NCBI RefSeq assembly: GCF_009882915.1
Contig: NZ_WTUW01000001.1
Coordinates: 930,357 to 994,356 of the forward strand
Origin: Sneathiella litorea
GTDB taxonomy: Bacteria; Pseudomonadota; Alphaproteobacteria; Sneathiellales; Sneathiellaceae
Direction of reading: 5' to 3'
DNA: 64,000 nt
The notes beneath the pieces are model-generated. The model searched no databases and was not told where the DNA came from. It was given only the letters and a program-made list of their open reading frames with translations. The position numbers and the translations under genes are program-made. This document shows positions 28,085 to 38,305 of the stretch, in pieces; positions within the stretch are counted from its first letter, which is position 1, and each line of letters opens with the position of its first letter.

Positions 28085-28581
28085 TGGGCAGGCTTTCAGG
28101 TCTTTGCCTGCTTGTACTTGCACTCGGGCTTACGGCCTGTGCGCAGGCGCCGGCAAGCTCCACGGACATACCAAAAGCCAGCACATCTATCAGGCTACAA
28201 AATCCGGCGGCGACACAACAACCTAAATCAAAGACGCAGGATATACCTCCGGCTATTGCAGCGGTCCGCCCCCGGGTATTATTGGATCCAACGGTTGTCG
28301 TTGGTAAAACTACAACAGAAATAGAACAGGCATTTGGTGACCCTAACCTGAAGCGTGAGGACAGTCCGGCGGAGGTTTGGCAGTATCTCACGCGGGAGTG
28401 CGCCTTGCATCTGTTCTTCTATCCCGCGAAGTCGTCTGAGGGCAGACTGGTTGTCCGCCATATCGCTATAAATGGACGGAGCGTCGCTTCCTTTTCGGAC
28501 GTTGATCGCAAGCATTGCTTTAATGAGTATTTACGCTCAGTCGGCGCAGAAGAGGCCTTCATTGCTAAAAAGGCGTCCTGA
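28084..28581 (+). CDS. Hypothetical lipoprotein
   Basis: 165 residues. Lipoprotein signal with lipobox LTAC (Cys19) and a proline/glutamine/threonine-rich linker to about residue 65. A small domain follows that begins VVVGKTTTEIEQAFGDPNLKR, reminiscent of SmpA/BamE-like modules in which a short helix pair binds another envelope protein. Likely anchored to the inner leaflet of the outer membrane (inference). Translationally coupled to the EI24 protein. Confidence 0.75.
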   Translation: MGRLSGLCLLVLALGLTACAQAPASSTDIPKASTSIRLQNPAATQQPKSKTQDIPPAIAAVRPRVLLDPTVVVGKTTTEIEQAFGDPNLKREDSPAEVWQYLTRECALHLFFYPAKSSEGRLVVRHIAINGRSVASFSDVDRKHCFNEYLRSVGAEEAFIAKKAS

Positions 28582-28607
28582 CGCCACGGCAATTTCGCTA
28601 CTGGGTT

Positions 28608-29243
28608 CTATGCGACTGTTTTGCCCTTGAAGGCACAAAGGTCGGCGACGATGCAGCGATAGCATTCGGGCTTGCGGGCCTTGCAGACATAGCGCCCATG
28701 CAGGATCAGCCAGTGATGGGCATGGCGAAGAAATTCTTTCGGGATTTTCTTCTCTAACTTCTTTTCGACCTCAAGCGGTGTTTTGCCCGGCGCGAGCCCC
28801 GTCCGATTACCGAGGCGAAATAAATGTGTGTCCACCGCAATCGTTGGATGGCCAAAGGCGATATTGAGGACAACATTTGCTGTTTTCCGCCCGACGCCGG
28901 CTAGTTTTTCAAGTTCCTCGCGGGTTTCGGGCACCTTGCTGTCATGATCACGGATCAAGGCTTCGCACAGCTTGATAACATTTTTTGCCTTGGTCTTATA
29001 AAGCCCGATGGTCTTGATATAATCGCGTAAAGTATCTTCCCCGAGTGCAAAAATCTTCTCCGGGGTATCGGCGATGGCAAACAGTGGCCCCGTCGCCTTG
29101 TTCACACCGACGTCTGTGGCCTGTGCGGAGAGAACTACGGCAACCAGAAGCGTGAAGGGATTGACGTAATTGAGTTCCCCTTCCGGTTCGGGGTTGTTTT
29201 CCTCAAGGCGGCGAAAAAATTCGTGAATATCTGCTTTTTTCAT
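28608..29243 (-). CDS. nth: Endonuclease III (DNA glycosylase/AP lyase)
   Basis: Base-excision repair enzyme for oxidised pyrimidines. 211 residues. Helix-hairpin-helix LAGVGRKTA holds catalytic Lys120 and VDTHLFR holds Asp138, the same numbers as in E. coli. The 4Fe-4S cluster loop near the C-terminus is C-x6-C-x2-C-x5-C (CKARKPECYRCIVADLC). Single gene, convergent with the lipoprotein gene across 26 bases. Confidence 0.97.
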   Translation of the reverse strand: MKKADIHEFFRRLEENNPEPEGELNYVNPFTLLVAVVLSAQATDVGVNKATGPLFAIADTPEKIFALGEDTLRDYIKTIGLYKTKAKNVIKLCEALIRDHDSKVPETREELEKLAGVGRKTANVVLNIAFGHPTIAVDTHLFRLGNRTGLAPGKTPLEVEKKLEKKIPKEFLRHAHHWLILHGRYVCKARKPECYRCIVADLCAFKGKTVA

Positions 29244-29352
29244 GGCAATTCTCCCTGCCTTGCGCGAAATGACGTTAACTTGATGGGCTCTATTCCTTAG
29301 TTATTGGCATAGGCGGGATTTATGCGCAATAATCAATATGGAGGATCAGGCG

Positions 29353-29889
29353 ATGCCGAAATCAGATGACAGGACGGAAGTGGAGGACTTGCAGACAGGC
29401 GCGGCAGGTTCCTTCTTTATGTCCCTTCATCCGAACCGGAGTTTGTCGCAGCCTGGGTTTGTTTTTCTGATGAGCAGCGTTGCCCTGATCAGCTTTATCT
29501 CGGGAATGGCCTTCCTCTCCATGGGGGCTTGGCCGGTTTTAGGTTTTTTCGGGCTGGACGCGCTTCTGATCTATCTCGCTTTCCGGCTCAATTTCCGTGC
29601 CGCCCGGCGTTATGAGACGGTGGATATCCAGAATGATGTCTTCACCATCACGCGCATCGCGCCTGACGGTGCCGCGAAGGTGGAAGTGTTCGATGCCTAT
29701 TGGGCACGGGCGATGATCGAGAAGGGGCGGCTCTGGGTGACGAACCGGGGGAAATTATACGAAATTGGCAACTTTCTCGGCGAAGATGAAAAGATCGAGG
29801 TGCAGGAATTGATTGCAACGGCGCTTGAGACTTATCGCGAGGGCGGTTTTCTTCAGTCACCCAGCCCGAGGACGTCCATCATATCATAA
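29353..29889 (+). CDS. DUF2244 domain membrane protein
   Basis: 178 residues. Two membrane helices near residues 36-82 are followed by a soluble beta-rich domain (DVFTITRIAPDGAAKVEVFDAYWARA), the DUF2244 pattern found in alphaproteobacteria, often near cytochrome oxidase genes though not here. Function unknown. GGAGG lies 8 bases before the ATG at 29353, which is preferred over the ATG at 29338. Its last 37 bases overlap the convergent dapB end. Confidence 0.82.
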   Translation: MPKSDDRTEVEDLQTGAAGSFFMSLHPNRSLSQPGFVFLMSSVALISFISGMAFLSMGAWPVLGFFGLDALLIYLAFRLNFRAARRYETVDIQNDVFTITRIAPDGAAKVEVFDAYWARAMIEKGRLWVTNRGKLYEIGNFLGEDEKIEVQELIATALETYREGGFLQSPSPRTSIIS

Positions 29890-30665
29890 TTTCCAGCCGA
29901 CTTGTCCTTCGCCCAGAGCGTGGCACGGACGGCACCACGGGCAAAGATGGACCGATCTCCGGCCTTGTGGGTCAGCTCGATCCGTTCATTTTCCGCGGCG
30001 AACATCACCGTGTGATCGCCGACAACATTCCCCCCGCGCAACACCGCATAACCGATATCCCCACGGTTGCGGGCACCGGTAATGCCATCGCGACCGCGAT
30101 CCGCAACCGTATTATGATCAACACCCCGACCGACCGCAGCCGCCTTGCCCAGCAGTAAAGCGGTTCCCGACGGTGCATCGACCTTGTGATGGTGATGCAT
30201 TTCGAGAATTTCGACGTCAAACTCATCATCGAGAATAGCGGCAACCTTGCGGGTGAGTTGGGCCAGCAAATTGACTCCAAGGCTCATATTTGCGCCCTGG
30301 ACAATGACTGCTTTATCCCCGCAGGCGGTAATCTCAGCCTGTTGGTCATTGCTGAGGCCGGTGGTGCCAATGACAAGAATCTTACCGCTGTTCGCGGCAA
30401 GCTTCGCATGGGCGACAGAAGCAGCGGGTGTCGTGAAATCAATCACCGCATCGGCCAAATCGAAAAGTTTTTCAGTATTATCTTTGACCAGAATGCCGGA
30501 GGGGTCCAGTCCGGCGAGGGCGTGGATATCCTTACCGATGTCCGGGGAATTGGTGGGTTCGGTCCCGCCGCATATCTCGCAGCCAGCCGTTTCCGTTACC
30601 TGCTTTACCAGCATCCGGCCCATTCGACCAGCCGCCCCGACAATTCCAATCTTCAAGTCGCTCAT
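29853..30665 (-). CDS. dapB: 4-hydroxy-tetrahydrodipicolinate reductase
   Basis: NAD(P)H-dependent step of the lysine/meso-diaminopimelate pathway. 270 residues. Nucleotide-binding loop GIVGAAGRMGRML at the N-terminus; catalytic segment EMHHHHKVDAPSGTALLLG with the His-Lys pair. Lies 81 bases downstream of dnaJ on the same strand, the usual alphaproteobacterial order dnaK-dnaJ-dapB. Confidence 0.97.
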   Translation of the reverse strand: MSDLKIGIVGAAGRMGRMLVKQVTETAGCEICGGTEPTNSPDIGKDIHALAGLDPSGILVKDNTEKLFDLADAVIDFTTPAASVAHAKLAANSGKILVIGTTGLSNDQQAEITACGDKAVIVQGANMSLGVNLLAQLTRKVAAILDDEFDVEILEMHHHHKVDAPSGTALLLGKAAAVGRGVDHNTVADRGRDGITGARNRGDIGYAVLRGGNVVGDHTVMFAAENERIELTHKAGDRSIFARGAVRATLWAKDKSAGNYDMMDVLGLGD

Positions 30666-30746
30666 GTCACACTACCTCTGTTATCGCGCCACAGGATGTA
30701 GCACAGTCAGAAGAATGTGGCGAGATGGTAATGCCGTGACGGTCCA

Positions 30747-31883
30747 TCAGTCCTTTAGATCGGCGAGAAAATCCTTCACACGCGAGAAAAAGCCTTCGGA
30801 TTCGGGGCTGTGTGCGCCTTTACCCTCTGCTTCAAATTCCTTCAGCAGCTCTTTCTGGCGCTTGCTGAGATTAACCGGCGTTTCAACGATGGTATGGATA
30901 TACATATCGCCATGGCTGTGGGAATTCATGATCGGCATGCCCTTGCCGCGCAGACGGAACTTCCGCCCGGACTGGGTGCCTGCCGTAATGCTGACTTTGG
31001 CGCGCGCGCCTTCCAGTGTTGGCACCTCAATATCGCCGCCAAGCGCGGCGGTCGTGAGCGGAATGGGAACGCGGCAGTGAATATTCTGGCCATCGCGCTG
31101 GAATATCCGGTGATCCTGAACGGTCAGGAAAATATAGAGATCGCCGGGCGGTCCACCGCGCATGCCAGCTTCACCTTCACCGGAGAGGCGGATTCGGTTG
31201 CCGTCATCGACACCTGCAGGGATATTGACGGACAAGGTTTTTTCCTTGTTTACCCGCCCTTGGCCTCGACAGGTTTTACAGGGGTTCTTGATAACCTGTC
31301 CCTGTCCCTGACATGTCGGGCAGGTACGTTCAATCGTAAAGAATCCCTGTTGTGCACGGATTTTACCCATTCCCTGACAACTGTCGCAGGCTGTGGGTTC
31401 AGATCCAGCCTCTGCTCCCGACCCATCGCAGCTTTCGCAAGGGGCGGTTGTCGGGATTTTCAGCTCCATCTTTTTGCCATTGTAGGCGTCTTCGAGGGAG
31501 ATTTCGAGGTTATATCGAAGATCAGAGCCGCGCGGGCTTCGAGATCGTCCACCACCCTGGGCGCCGCCCATAAAGTCGCCAAACAGGTCTTCGAAAATAT
31601 CGCTGAAACCGCCGCCCATACCGCCAAAGCCCTGTGCGCCGCCGGGGCCACCACCATTTTCAAAGGCGGCATGACCATATTGGTCATAGGCACTTCGCTT
31701 CTGCGGTTCTTTCAGAACTTCGTAGGCTTCGTTGACTTCCTTGAAAGCGGCCTCGGCACTACTGTCACCGGGGTTACGATCTGGGTGGTATTGCATTGCC
31801 TTTTTGCGGTAGGCGGATTTGATCACTGCGGCGTCAGCGTTGCTTTCCACCCCAAGAACTTCGTAATAATCACGTTTGGCCAT
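30747..31883 (-). CDS. dnaJ: Chaperone DnaJ (Hsp40)
   Basis: 378 residues. The J domain has HPD in YHPDRNPGD; a Gly/Phe-rich linker lies at about residues 75-115. Four zinc-binding CxxCxGxG repeats follow ([32 protein letters not shown]), then the substrate-binding domain. Stimulates DnaK ATP hydrolysis. Lies 102 bases after dnaK, with a strong stem-loop in the gap. Confidence 0.98.
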   Translation of the reverse strand: MAKRDYYEVLGVESNADAAVIKSAYRKKAMQYHPDRNPGDSSAEAAFKEVNEAYEVLKEPQKRSAYDQYGHAAFENGGGPGGAQGFGGMGGGFSDIFEDLFGDFMGGAQGGGRSRSPRGSDLRYNLEISLEDAYNGKKMELKIPTTAPCESCDGSGAEAGSEPTACDSCQGMGKIRAQQGFFTIERTCPTCQGQGQVIKNPCKTCRGQGRVNKEKTLSVNIPAGVDDGNRIRLSGEGEAGMRGGPPGDLYIFLTVQDHRIFQRDGQNIHCRVPIPLTTAALGGDIEVPTLEGARAKVSITAGTQSGRKFRLRGKGMPIMNSHSHGDMYIHTIVETPVNLSKRQKELLKEFEAEGKGAHSPESEGFFSRVKDFLADLKD

Positions 31884-31906
31884 CAGTATCTATCACTTAA
31901 CGAAAG

Positions 31907-31942
31907 CCGCCCCGATTGAGCGTCTGCCCAGAATCGGAGCGG
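31907..31942 (-). other. Stem-loop in the dnaK-dnaJ intercistronic gap
   Basis: Arms at 31907-31917 and 31932-31942 give an 11-bp stem with a 14-base loop. In the minus-strand (dnaKJ) RNA the one non-Watson-Crick position is a G-U pair; in plus-strand RNA it would be an A-C mismatch. No U-tract follows, so a processing or partial-attenuation site is more likely than a terminator. Confidence 0.55.
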
Positions 31943-31985
31943 TATGTTGGAAGACAGGATTTCATCGGGTTTCCCCTAAAAATCC

Positions 31986-33899
31986 TTACTTATCTTTCTT
32001 GTCTTCGTCGACTTCCTCGAAGTCGGCATCGACAACGTCATCATCGGAGGCGTTGCTCTGTTCCTGGCCTTCACCGGCCTCGGCCTGCCCCGCGTCCTGC
32101 GACTGGGCGTAGAGAGCTTCACCGAGTTTCATGGAGGCTGCCTGCAGTGCTTCCATCTTGGCCTTGATGGCCTCGACATCATCACCTTCCTTGGCTTCCT
32201 TCAACTCACCGAGTGCGGTTTCGATCGGCGCCTTGACGTCGTCGCCTACTTTATCACCGGCTTCTTCAAGGGTTTTCTCCGTCGCGTGAACAAGGCTGTC
32301 GGCCTGGTTCAAGACTTCGACTTTTTCCTTGCGGGCCTTGTCTTCGGCGGCATGCTCTTCGGCGTCCTTGACCATCTGGTCGATGTCGGCCTCGCTCAAA
32401 CCACTGGAAGCCTGAATCTGTATCTTCTGCTCCCGACCGGTGCCCTTGTCTTTCGCCGAAACGTTGACAATACCGTTCGCATCAATATCGAAGGTCACCT
32501 CAATCTGCGGAACGCCGCGTGGGGCACCCGGGATATCGGTCAGGTCAAAGTTGCCAAGTAGCTTGTTGTCCGCAGCCATCTCGCGCTCGCCCTGGAACAC
32601 CCGAATGGTCACGGCCGACTGATTATCCTCGGCGGTCGAGAAAGTCTGGCTCTTCTTCGTCGGGATCGTCGTGTTACGATCGATCAGGCGGGTAAAGACA
32701 CCCCCCAATGTTTCGATACCAAGCGACAGCGGCGTTACGTCAAGCAGTAGAACGTCTTTCACGTCACCTTGAAGCACGCCGGCCTGAATGGCTGCGCCGA
32801 TAGCAACCACTTCGTCCGGGTTCACACCCTTGTGCGGTTCGCGGCCAAAGAAGTTTTTAACCTCTTCGATAACCTTGGGCATACGGCTCATGCCGCCAAC
32901 CAGGATAACCTCGTCGATTTCGCCTTTTTGTAATCCGGCGTCTTTCAATGCTTTCTCACAAGGGGCGAGAGTGCGCTTGATCAAACCTTCCACCAGTCGC
33001 TCAAATTGAGCGCGGGTCAGCTTCAACTGCATATGCTTCGGACCAGAAGCGTCCGCCGTGATAAATGGCAGGTTGATTTCTGTTGACTGAGAGGAGGAAA
33101 GTTCGATTTTCGCTTTCTCTGCAGCCTCTTTCAGGCGCTGCAACGCCATCTTGTCGGCACGCAGGTCGATGCCCTGCTCTTTCTTGAATTCATCCGCCAG
33201 ATAGTCAACCAGTGTCAGGTCGAAATCTTCACCGCCGAGGAAAGTGTCGCCGTTGGTTGAGCGGACTTCGAAAACGCCATCACCAATTTCAAGGATGGAG
33301 ACGTCAAACGTTCCGCCACCCAAGTCATACACGGCAACGGTCTGGTTCGCCTTGTCCATGCCATAGGCAAGTGCGGCCGCTGTCGGTTCGTTGATGATAC
33401 GAAGGACTTCAAGGCCGGCAATCTTGCCTGCATCTTTCGTTGCCTGACGTTGGGCATCATTAAAATAGGCTGGAACCGTGATAACGGCCTGACTGACTTT
33501 TTCACCGAGATAGCTTTCGGCCGTTTCCTTCATCTTTTGCAGGATGAAGGCCGAAATCTGGCTTGGAGAGTATTTTTCACCGCGAGATTCGACCCAAGCG
33601 TCGCCATTGTCCGCTTTGACAATGTCGTAAGGGACCATCTCTTTATCTTTTTGGGTAGTCTTATCGTCAAACCGGCGGCCGATAAGGCGCTTGATCGCGA
33701 AGAAGGTATTCTGGGGGTTCGTTACCCCTTGGCGCTTCGCTGACTGACCGACGAGCTTTTCGCCGTCTTCTGTAAAGGCGACCATTGATGGGGTCGTACG
33801 GGCACCTTCTGAATTCTCAATGACCTTTGCATTCTTGCCGTCCATAACGGCGATGCAGGAGTTGGTCGTTCCTAAGTCAATTCCAATTACTTTAGCCAT
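31986..33899 (-). CDS. dnaK: Chaperone DnaK (Hsp70)
   Basis: 637 residues. ATPase domain begins [15 protein letters not shown] and has [17 protein letters not shown] and the hinge [18 protein letters not shown]. The substrate-binding domain is followed by the helical lid and an acidic tail ending [10 protein letters not shown]. Two adjacent ATGs exist; the second (33899) has better spacing to GAGGA and the standard family N-terminus. A sigma32-type promoter lies 90-119 bases upstream. Confidence 0.98.
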   Translation of the reverse strand: MAKVIGIDLGTTNSCIAVMDGKNAKVIENSEGARTTPSMVAFTEDGEKLVGQSAKRQGVTNPQNTFFAIKRLIGRRFDDKTTQKDKEMVPYDIVKADNGDAWVESRGEKYSPSQISAFILQKMKETAESYLGEKVSQAVITVPAYFNDAQRQATKDAGKIAGLEVLRIINEPTAAALAYGMDKANQTVAVYDLGGGTFDVSILEIGDGVFEVRSTNGDTFLGGEDFDLTLVDYLADEFKKEQGIDLRADKMALQRLKEAAEKAKIELSSSQSTEINLPFITADASGPKHMQLKLTRAQFERLVEGLIKRTLAPCEKALKDAGLQKGEIDEVILVGGMSRMPKVIEEVKNFFGREPHKGVNPDEVVAIGAAIQAGVLQGDVKDVLLLDVTPLSLGIETLGGVFTRLIDRNTTIPTKKSQTFSTAEDNQSAVTIRVFQGEREMAADNKLLGNFDLTDIPGAPRGVPQIEVTFDIDANGIVNVSAKDKGTGREQKIQIQASSGLSEADIDQMVKDAEEHAAEDKARKEKVEVLNQADSLVHATEKTLEEAGDKVGDDVKAPIETALGELKEAKEGDDVEAIKAKMEALQAASMKLGEALYAQSQDAGQAEAGEGQEQSNASDDDVVDADFEEVDEDKKDK

Positions 33900-33988
33900 C
33901 ATATCCTCATTAATTATGGCAAATCATCAAAGCCACCTCATGCACCTTGGTGATCCCCAGGATTTAAAACGTTAAGTCCGTTGCCGTG

Positions 33989-34018
33989 TATATAAGTTCG
34001 AAACAAATTCAGTGCAAG
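33989..34018 (-). promoter_or_regulatory. Heat-shock (sigma32) promoter of dnaK
   Basis: On the minus strand CTTG, an 18-base spacer, then CTTATATA: an almost exact alphaproteobacterial sigma32 promoter (CTTG-N17/18-CYTATNT). It is placed correctly for dnaK. The remainder of the 278-base gap between dnaK and rarD shows no gene and no CIRCE element. Confidence 0.75.
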
Positions 34019-34177
34019 GGTCGGAGTGGTTGCGCAACGCTATAATATTGGATTCAACGGTACAGACACGCCCCGCAGGCAGGACATGGCTGGCGTGCTT
34101 CACCTATTTTTTACTTGCCACCAGGCTCTGATGCGTGTGATAGACGAAAATGTAATCAACTAAATCAGGAAATCCGT

Positions 34178-35149
34178 GTGACCGCAGAACCCCCCAGTCG
34201 CGGCAATAGTGCGGCCATCACCTTTTTCTCGCCCGATGAGACTCGCGGCCTGTTGAGCGCATTTGGTGCTTTCTTCGTGTGGGGCTGTTCCCCCGTCTAT
34301 TTTAAATGGCTGTCCCATGTCTCTCCGATAGAGATTATTTCTCATCGCATCATCTGGTCGTCTGTGCTGGTTTTGCTGTTGATCCTATCGACACGGAAAA
34401 TTGGCCAGCTTCTGGAAATTTACCGGGATCCGCGCCGGCTTTTCGTTTTTGTGCTGACCACAGTGCTGATTGGAGGCAACTGGCTGACTTTCGTCTGGGC
34501 TATATCCAATGATCGTATTCTGGAAGGAAGTCTCGGCTATTATATCAATCCATTGGTCAATATCCTGCTCGGTATGATTTTTCTGGGGGAGCGGCTTAAT
34601 AAATGGCAGACGGTGTCCATTTTATGCGCCGTTGCTGCGGTAACCATCCTGACGATACAGGTTGGCTATCTGCCGTGGATATCGCTAGTGCTCGCTTTTT
34701 CTTTCGGGTTTTATGCCCTGCTTCGCAAGAAGACCGGTGCAGACAGCGCCGTTGGTCTGGTGGTTGAGACGACGTTGCTGTTTCCGGTGGCGCTCGGGTA
34801 TTTGCTTTATTTGACGTTCACTGTGGATCCCGCGACCTCAACGGAGGCGCCAACCGGATTTCTGTTTGATACGAGCACCTTGCTGTTGTTGGTTGGCACG
34901 GGCGTAGTGACGGCGGTCCCACTAATACTATTTACCACCGCCGCCAAGTATCTAAAATTCACGACGATCGGTGTCCTGCAGTATTTATCTCCGACCATGC
35001 ATGTTTTTATCGCGGTGTATCTTTACAACGAACCGTTTGATCAGTCGCGGCTGTTTGCTTTTGCGCTGATCTGGATTGGCCTGATTATTTATAGCGTAGA
35101 TGGTTACCGGGGGCGGCGTCGCCCCGCGGTGCTCAAGGGTGTACCTTAA
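34178..35149 (+). CDS. rarD: RarD-like EamA family transporter
   Basis: 323 residues with about ten membrane helices in two EamA-type halves. Family motifs GAFFVWGCSPVYFKWL at the start, SHRIIWS, GSLGYYINPL and a C-terminal QYLSPTMHVFIAVYLYNEPF mark it as RarD (the chloramphenicol-sensitivity protein group), a drug/metabolite exporter of uncertain substrate. GTG 34178 with AGGAAA 6 bases before it is preferred over the ATG at 34115. It is inserted between grpE and dnaK on the opposite strand and ends 4 bases from grpE. Confidence 0.88.
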   Translation: MTAEPPSRGNSAAITFFSPDETRGLLSAFGAFFVWGCSPVYFKWLSHVSPIEIISHRIIWSSVLVLLLILSTRKIGQLLEIYRDPRRLFVFVLTTVLIGGNWLTFVWAISNDRILEGSLGYYINPLVNILLGMIFLGERLNKWQTVSILCAVAAVTILTIQVGYLPWISLVLAFSFGFYALLRKKTGADSAVGLVVETTLLFPVALGYLLYLTFTVDPATSTEAPTGFLFDTSTLLLLVGTGVVTAVPLILFTTAAKYLKFTTIGVLQYLSPTMHVFIAVYLYNEPFDQSRLFAFALIWIGLIIYSVDGYRGRRRPAVLKGVP

Positions 35150-35153
35150 AGGG

Positions 35154-35801
35154 TTACACCTTCTCGTCGATATGGGTTTCGGTGCGCTTCTGGCCACCTT
35201 TTGACACCCCGACCATAGCCGGACGCAGAAGACGGTCGGCAATTACGAAGCCAGCCTGGGTCACCTGCAAGACAGTGCCTGGCTCGACGGAAGGGTCTTC
35301 AATTTCATACATCGCCTGATGCAGGTTGGGATCGAATTTCTCTCCTTTTGGGTCGATCTTACGGATCTGGTGTTTTTCCAGCGTGTTGAGTAATTCTGAC
35401 TCTGTCATTTCAATGCCGGGCAGAACACTCTTTACATCCGCATTCTCGCGTGCCGTATCAGGAATGCTTTCGATTGCGCGTCGAAGATTATCGGCGACAC
35501 CTAAAATATCCCGGGCAAATTTGGTGACCCCGTAGGTGTGCGCATCCTGCTTTTCACGCTCAGCCCGGCGGCGCATATTCTCAACATCCGCCATTGCCCG
35601 GAGCAGCTTGTCCTTCAGGTCCGCAATCTCGGCATCTTTTTCAGCAACGATATCAACGTCGCTCGACTGTTCAGTCGTGTCCGTTTCGGAGTTCGCGTCT
35701 TCTTCGTCCTGCTTCAGGGCGTCTGCCGCGGCTTGTGCCTCTTTTGACAATTTTTCATTCTCCTCCTGATCATTCAGGGGGTGCTGCTTTGGTTCATTCA
35801 T
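35154..35801 (-). CDS. grpE: Nucleotide exchange factor GrpE
   Basis: Releases ADP from DnaK. 215 residues. A long acidic, glutamine-rich N-terminus leads to a coiled coil (ADLKDKLLRAMADVENMRRR) and then the beta domain with LHQAMYEIEDPSVEPGTVLQ and DRLLRPAMVGVSKG. It lies 12 bases after hrcA, so it is cotranscribed with the repressor gene and has no promoter of its own nearby. Confidence 0.97.
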   Translation of the reverse strand: MNEPKQHPLNDQEENEKLSKEAQAAADALKQDEEDANSETDTTEQSSDVDIVAEKDAEIADLKDKLLRAMADVENMRRRAEREKQDAHTYGVTKFARDILGVADNLRRAIESIPDTARENADVKSVLPGIEMTESELLNTLEKHQIRKIDPKGEKFDPNLHQAMYEIEDPSVEPGTVLQVTQAGFVIADRLLRPAMVGVSKGGQKRTETHIDEKV

Positions 35802-35813
35802 TTTGTCTGTTTC

Positions 35814-36842
35814 CTAATCCAGCAATTTACCGATTACCTTTGCGGTATAATCCACCATCGGGACGATACGCGCATAGTTTAACCGCGCCGGGCCAATCAC
35901 ACCAATGGCGCCGACGACCTGTTCTTGGCTGTTATGATATGGAGAGATAATCATTGATGTGCCGGAAAGCGAGAAAAGATTATTCTCCGAGCCAATAAAA
36001 ACTTTTACACCACTCCCTTTTTCAGCCAATTCCAGCAATTTAATTCGCTCTTTCTTGACTTCAAGTGTATCGAACAGTTCCCTGATTTTTTCAAGATCTT
36101 CAAGCGCTTGCACATTCTGCAGCAGATTTGCATGACCACGGACAATCAGGGTTTCCCGACCGCCCCAGCTCGCAATATCATGGGCAATCAGTTCCTGTGT
36201 CAGTTCATCGAGTTCAGCCTGATGATTATCAAGTTCGAGCTGTATGTCCTGTTTCATCTCATGCAGTGTACGCCCGGCCAGCTTCGCATTGAGATAGTTG
36301 GCAGCCTCCCGGAGGCCGGAATCGGTAAGCCCCGGCGGCAGATCGACGGCCCGGTTCTCAACCATCCCGTTGGCGGTCACGATAATCACCAGGGCCCGGT
36401 CAACTCCGAGGCGAACAAACTCAATCTGCTTGATCGAGCTGTCGCTTTTCGGGGCGATCACCAGAGATGCGCAGTTTGACAGCCCGGAGAGCATGGAGGA
36501 TGCCTCGGTGAGCATTTCTTCCATATTGCGGCCGTCAACGGCACAACGTGCCTTGATATCCGCTCGCTCTGCTTCCGTCAGATTGCCGATTTCAAGTATG
36601 CCGTCCACAAATAAGCGGAGCCCTTGCTGCGTTGGCAGCCGTCCGGCCGACGTATGTGGTGAATACAGAAGGCCCGCATCGGCGAGGTCGGCCATGACAT
36701 TGCGGATCGAGGCGGCAGAGAGGTCAAGTTCGCTTATCCGCGACAGCGTGCGCGAGCCGACGGGCTCTCCGGTTTGCATATAGGTTTCCACTATATGCCG
36801 GAAGACGATGCGGCTGCGTTCGTTAAGTTCTTGTATCGTCAT
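35814..36842 (-). CDS. hrcA: Heat-inducible transcription repressor HrcA
   Basis: Binds CIRCE operators, usually before groESL in alphaproteobacteria. 342 residues from [11 protein letters not shown]. The winged-helix DNA-binding domain has [11 protein letters not shown] and [19 protein letters not shown]; the central inserted domain and GAF-like part follow ([17 protein letters not shown]). The frame runs on to 37076 across the rph start, but those residues are spurious. No CIRCE repeat was found in this window. Confidence 0.96.
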   Translation of the reverse strand: MTIQELNERSRIVFRHIVETYMQTGEPVGSRTLSRISELDLSAASIRNVMADLADAGLLYSPHTSAGRLPTQQGLRLFVDGILEIGNLTEAERADIKARCAVDGRNMEEMLTEASSMLSGLSNCASLVIAPKSDSSIKQIEFVRLGVDRALVIIVTANGMVENRAVDLPPGLTDSGLREAANYLNAKLAGRTLHEMKQDIQLELDNHQAELDELTQELIAHDIASWGGRETLIVRGHANLLQNVQALEDLEKIRELFDTLEVKKERIKLLELAEKGSGVKVFIGSENNLFSLSGTSMIISPYHNSQEQVVGAIGVIGPARLNYARIVPMVDYTAKVIGKLLD

Positions 36843-36968
36843 GTTGATCAATCGCGATATAGCTGTTTCTCTCTTGCACTTGAATGTAGTGACGCGGGAG
36901 GCTTGCGTCAATCTGGTGCAGCAGGTACAAAAGGCGCAAATCTTGTTTCTCAAATTAAAGGAAGTTTT

Positions 36969-37685
36969 ATGCGCCCCTCCGGCAGAGCCCCAGATCAACT
37001 GCGCAACATCATCATGGAACCCGGCTATGCCAAGAATGCCGAGGGGTCCTGCTTCATAAAATGCGGCGATACACACGTGCTCTGCACTGCCAGTATTGAG
37101 GAACGGGTGCCACCCTTCCTGCGCAATACGGGCAAGGGATGGGTGACGGCGGAGTATGGCATGTTACCCCGTTCAACCGGATCGCGGATGGGTCGGGAGG
37201 CCGCGCGCGGCAAGCAGCAGGGCCGAACCGTAGAAATTCAGCGACTGATCGGGCGATCATTGCGGGCACTGGTCAATTTCGAAGGCTTCGGAGAACGGCA
37301 GATCACCGTCGATTGCGACGTTATTCAGGCGGATGGCGGCACGCGCACAGCGTCCATCACCGGTGCCTATGTTGCGCTGTATCAGGCATTTGAAAAGCTA
37401 GTAGAGCAAGGGAAAATTCTTGAAATCCCGATGAAGGGCCAGGTCGCGGCTGTTTCCTGCGGTATTTACAAGGGCGCGCCTGTTCTCGATCTTGACTATC
37501 CGGAGGATAGCAATGCTCAGGCCGACGCCAATTTCGTGCTGACATCCGAAGGACAGATCATTGAGATCCAGGGTACAGCCGAGGAAGATCCTTTTTCTGA
37601 AGCTGAGTTTGGATCCCTTTTCACGCTCGCCAAGAAGGGTGTAAAAGAGCTATGCGCTCTCCAGCGACAGGCTCTCGGCATTTGA
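36969..37685 (+). CDS. rph: Ribonuclease PH
   Basis: Phosphorolytic 3'-5' exoribonuclease that trims tRNA precursors. 238 residues. Starts [14 protein letters not shown]; the active-site region is [20 protein letters not shown] and the phosphate site [11 protein letters not shown], followed by [26 protein letters not shown] lies 5-11 bases before the start. The longer frame from 36774 overlaps hrcA and is rejected. Confidence 0.96.
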   Translation: MRPSGRAPDQLRNIIMEPGYAKNAEGSCFIKCGDTHVLCTASIEERVPPFLRNTGKGWVTAEYGMLPRSTGSRMGREAARGKQQGRTVEIQRLIGRSLRALVNFEGFGERQITVDCDVIQADGGTRTASITGAYVALYQAFEKLVEQGKILEIPMKGQVAAVSCGIYKGAPVLDLDYPEDSNAQADANFVLTSEGQIIEIQGTAEEDPFSEAEFGSLFTLAKKGVKELCALQRQALGI

Positions 37686-38305
37686 GCAATCATCGAAAGT
37701 TTGATGGCGGCAAATTGGTTGTCGCCAGTCACAATCCGGGCAAGGTCCGCGAAATCGGCGAGTTATTGGCTGCTTTCGACGTGGAACCGGTCTCTGCGGG
37801 TGAGTTGGGCTTGCCGGAACCAGTTGAGGACGGCGATACATTCATTGCCAATGCCGAGATCAAGGCACTGGCGGCGGCGACGGGCGCGAATAGGATAGCG
37901 CTTAGCGATGACTCCGGTTTTGCGCTGGATGCGCTTGATGGCGCGCCGGGCATTTTTTCCGCGCGCTGGGCTGGTCCAACGAAGGATTTTTCCTTTGCCA
38001 TGCAAAAGGTTGAGGACGAACTCCAGAAACGTGGCGCCATGACGCCTGAGCGGCGCAAGGCTCAGTTCATCTGCGCGCTCTCGCTCGCCTGGCCGGATGG
38101 TCATGTGGAGAGTTTCGAGGGCCGGGTCAGTGGCACCGCTGTCTGGCCTCCTCGCGGCGACAAAGGCTTCGGTTATGATCCAATTTTCATGCCCGATGGC
38201 TATCAGGTTACTTTCGCGGAAATGGAGCCGGAGGAAAAGCACGCCATGAGCCATAGGGCTGATGCCTTTCGGCAACTGATAAATGCCTGCTTTAACGGAG
38301 AATAG
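37682..38305 (+). CDS. rdgB: Non-canonical purine NTP pyrophosphatase (RdgB/HAM1)
   Basis: Hydrolyses ITP, XTP and dITP to keep deaminated purines out of nucleic acids. 207 residues from TTG 37682, whose bases overlap the rph stop by 4. The substrate loop is [13 protein letters not shown] and the catalytic stretch [36 protein letters not shown] and SHRADAFR are also typical. An ATG at 37652 would add 10 residues and cannot be ruled out. Overlaps hemW by 23 bases. Confidence 0.92.
   Translation: MSNHRKFDGGKLVVASHNPGKVREIGELLAAFDVEPVSAGELGLPEPVEDGDTFIANAEIKALAAATGANRIALSDDSGFALDALDGAPGIFSARWAGPTKDFSFAMQKVEDELQKRGAMTPERRKAQFICALSLAWPDGHVESFEGRVSGTAVWPPRGDKGFGYDPIFMPDGYQVTFAEMEPEEKHAMSHRADAFRQLINACFNGE

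Noticed and set aside
30810-31919. 369-residue plus-strand frame
   Set aside because: Antisense shadow of dnaJ; its sequence mirrors the repeated zinc-finger and glycine-rich codons.
34029-34046. Palindrome GTTGCGCAAC and TATAAT-like run before rarD
   Set aside because: The TATAAT has no -35 at the right distance on either strand, and a short palindrome alone is weak evidence.
36843-36968. CIRCE operator before hrcA or rph
   Set aside because: Only scattered partial matches (a CACTT and a GTAGTG); nothing near TTAGCACTC-N9-GAGTGCTAA.
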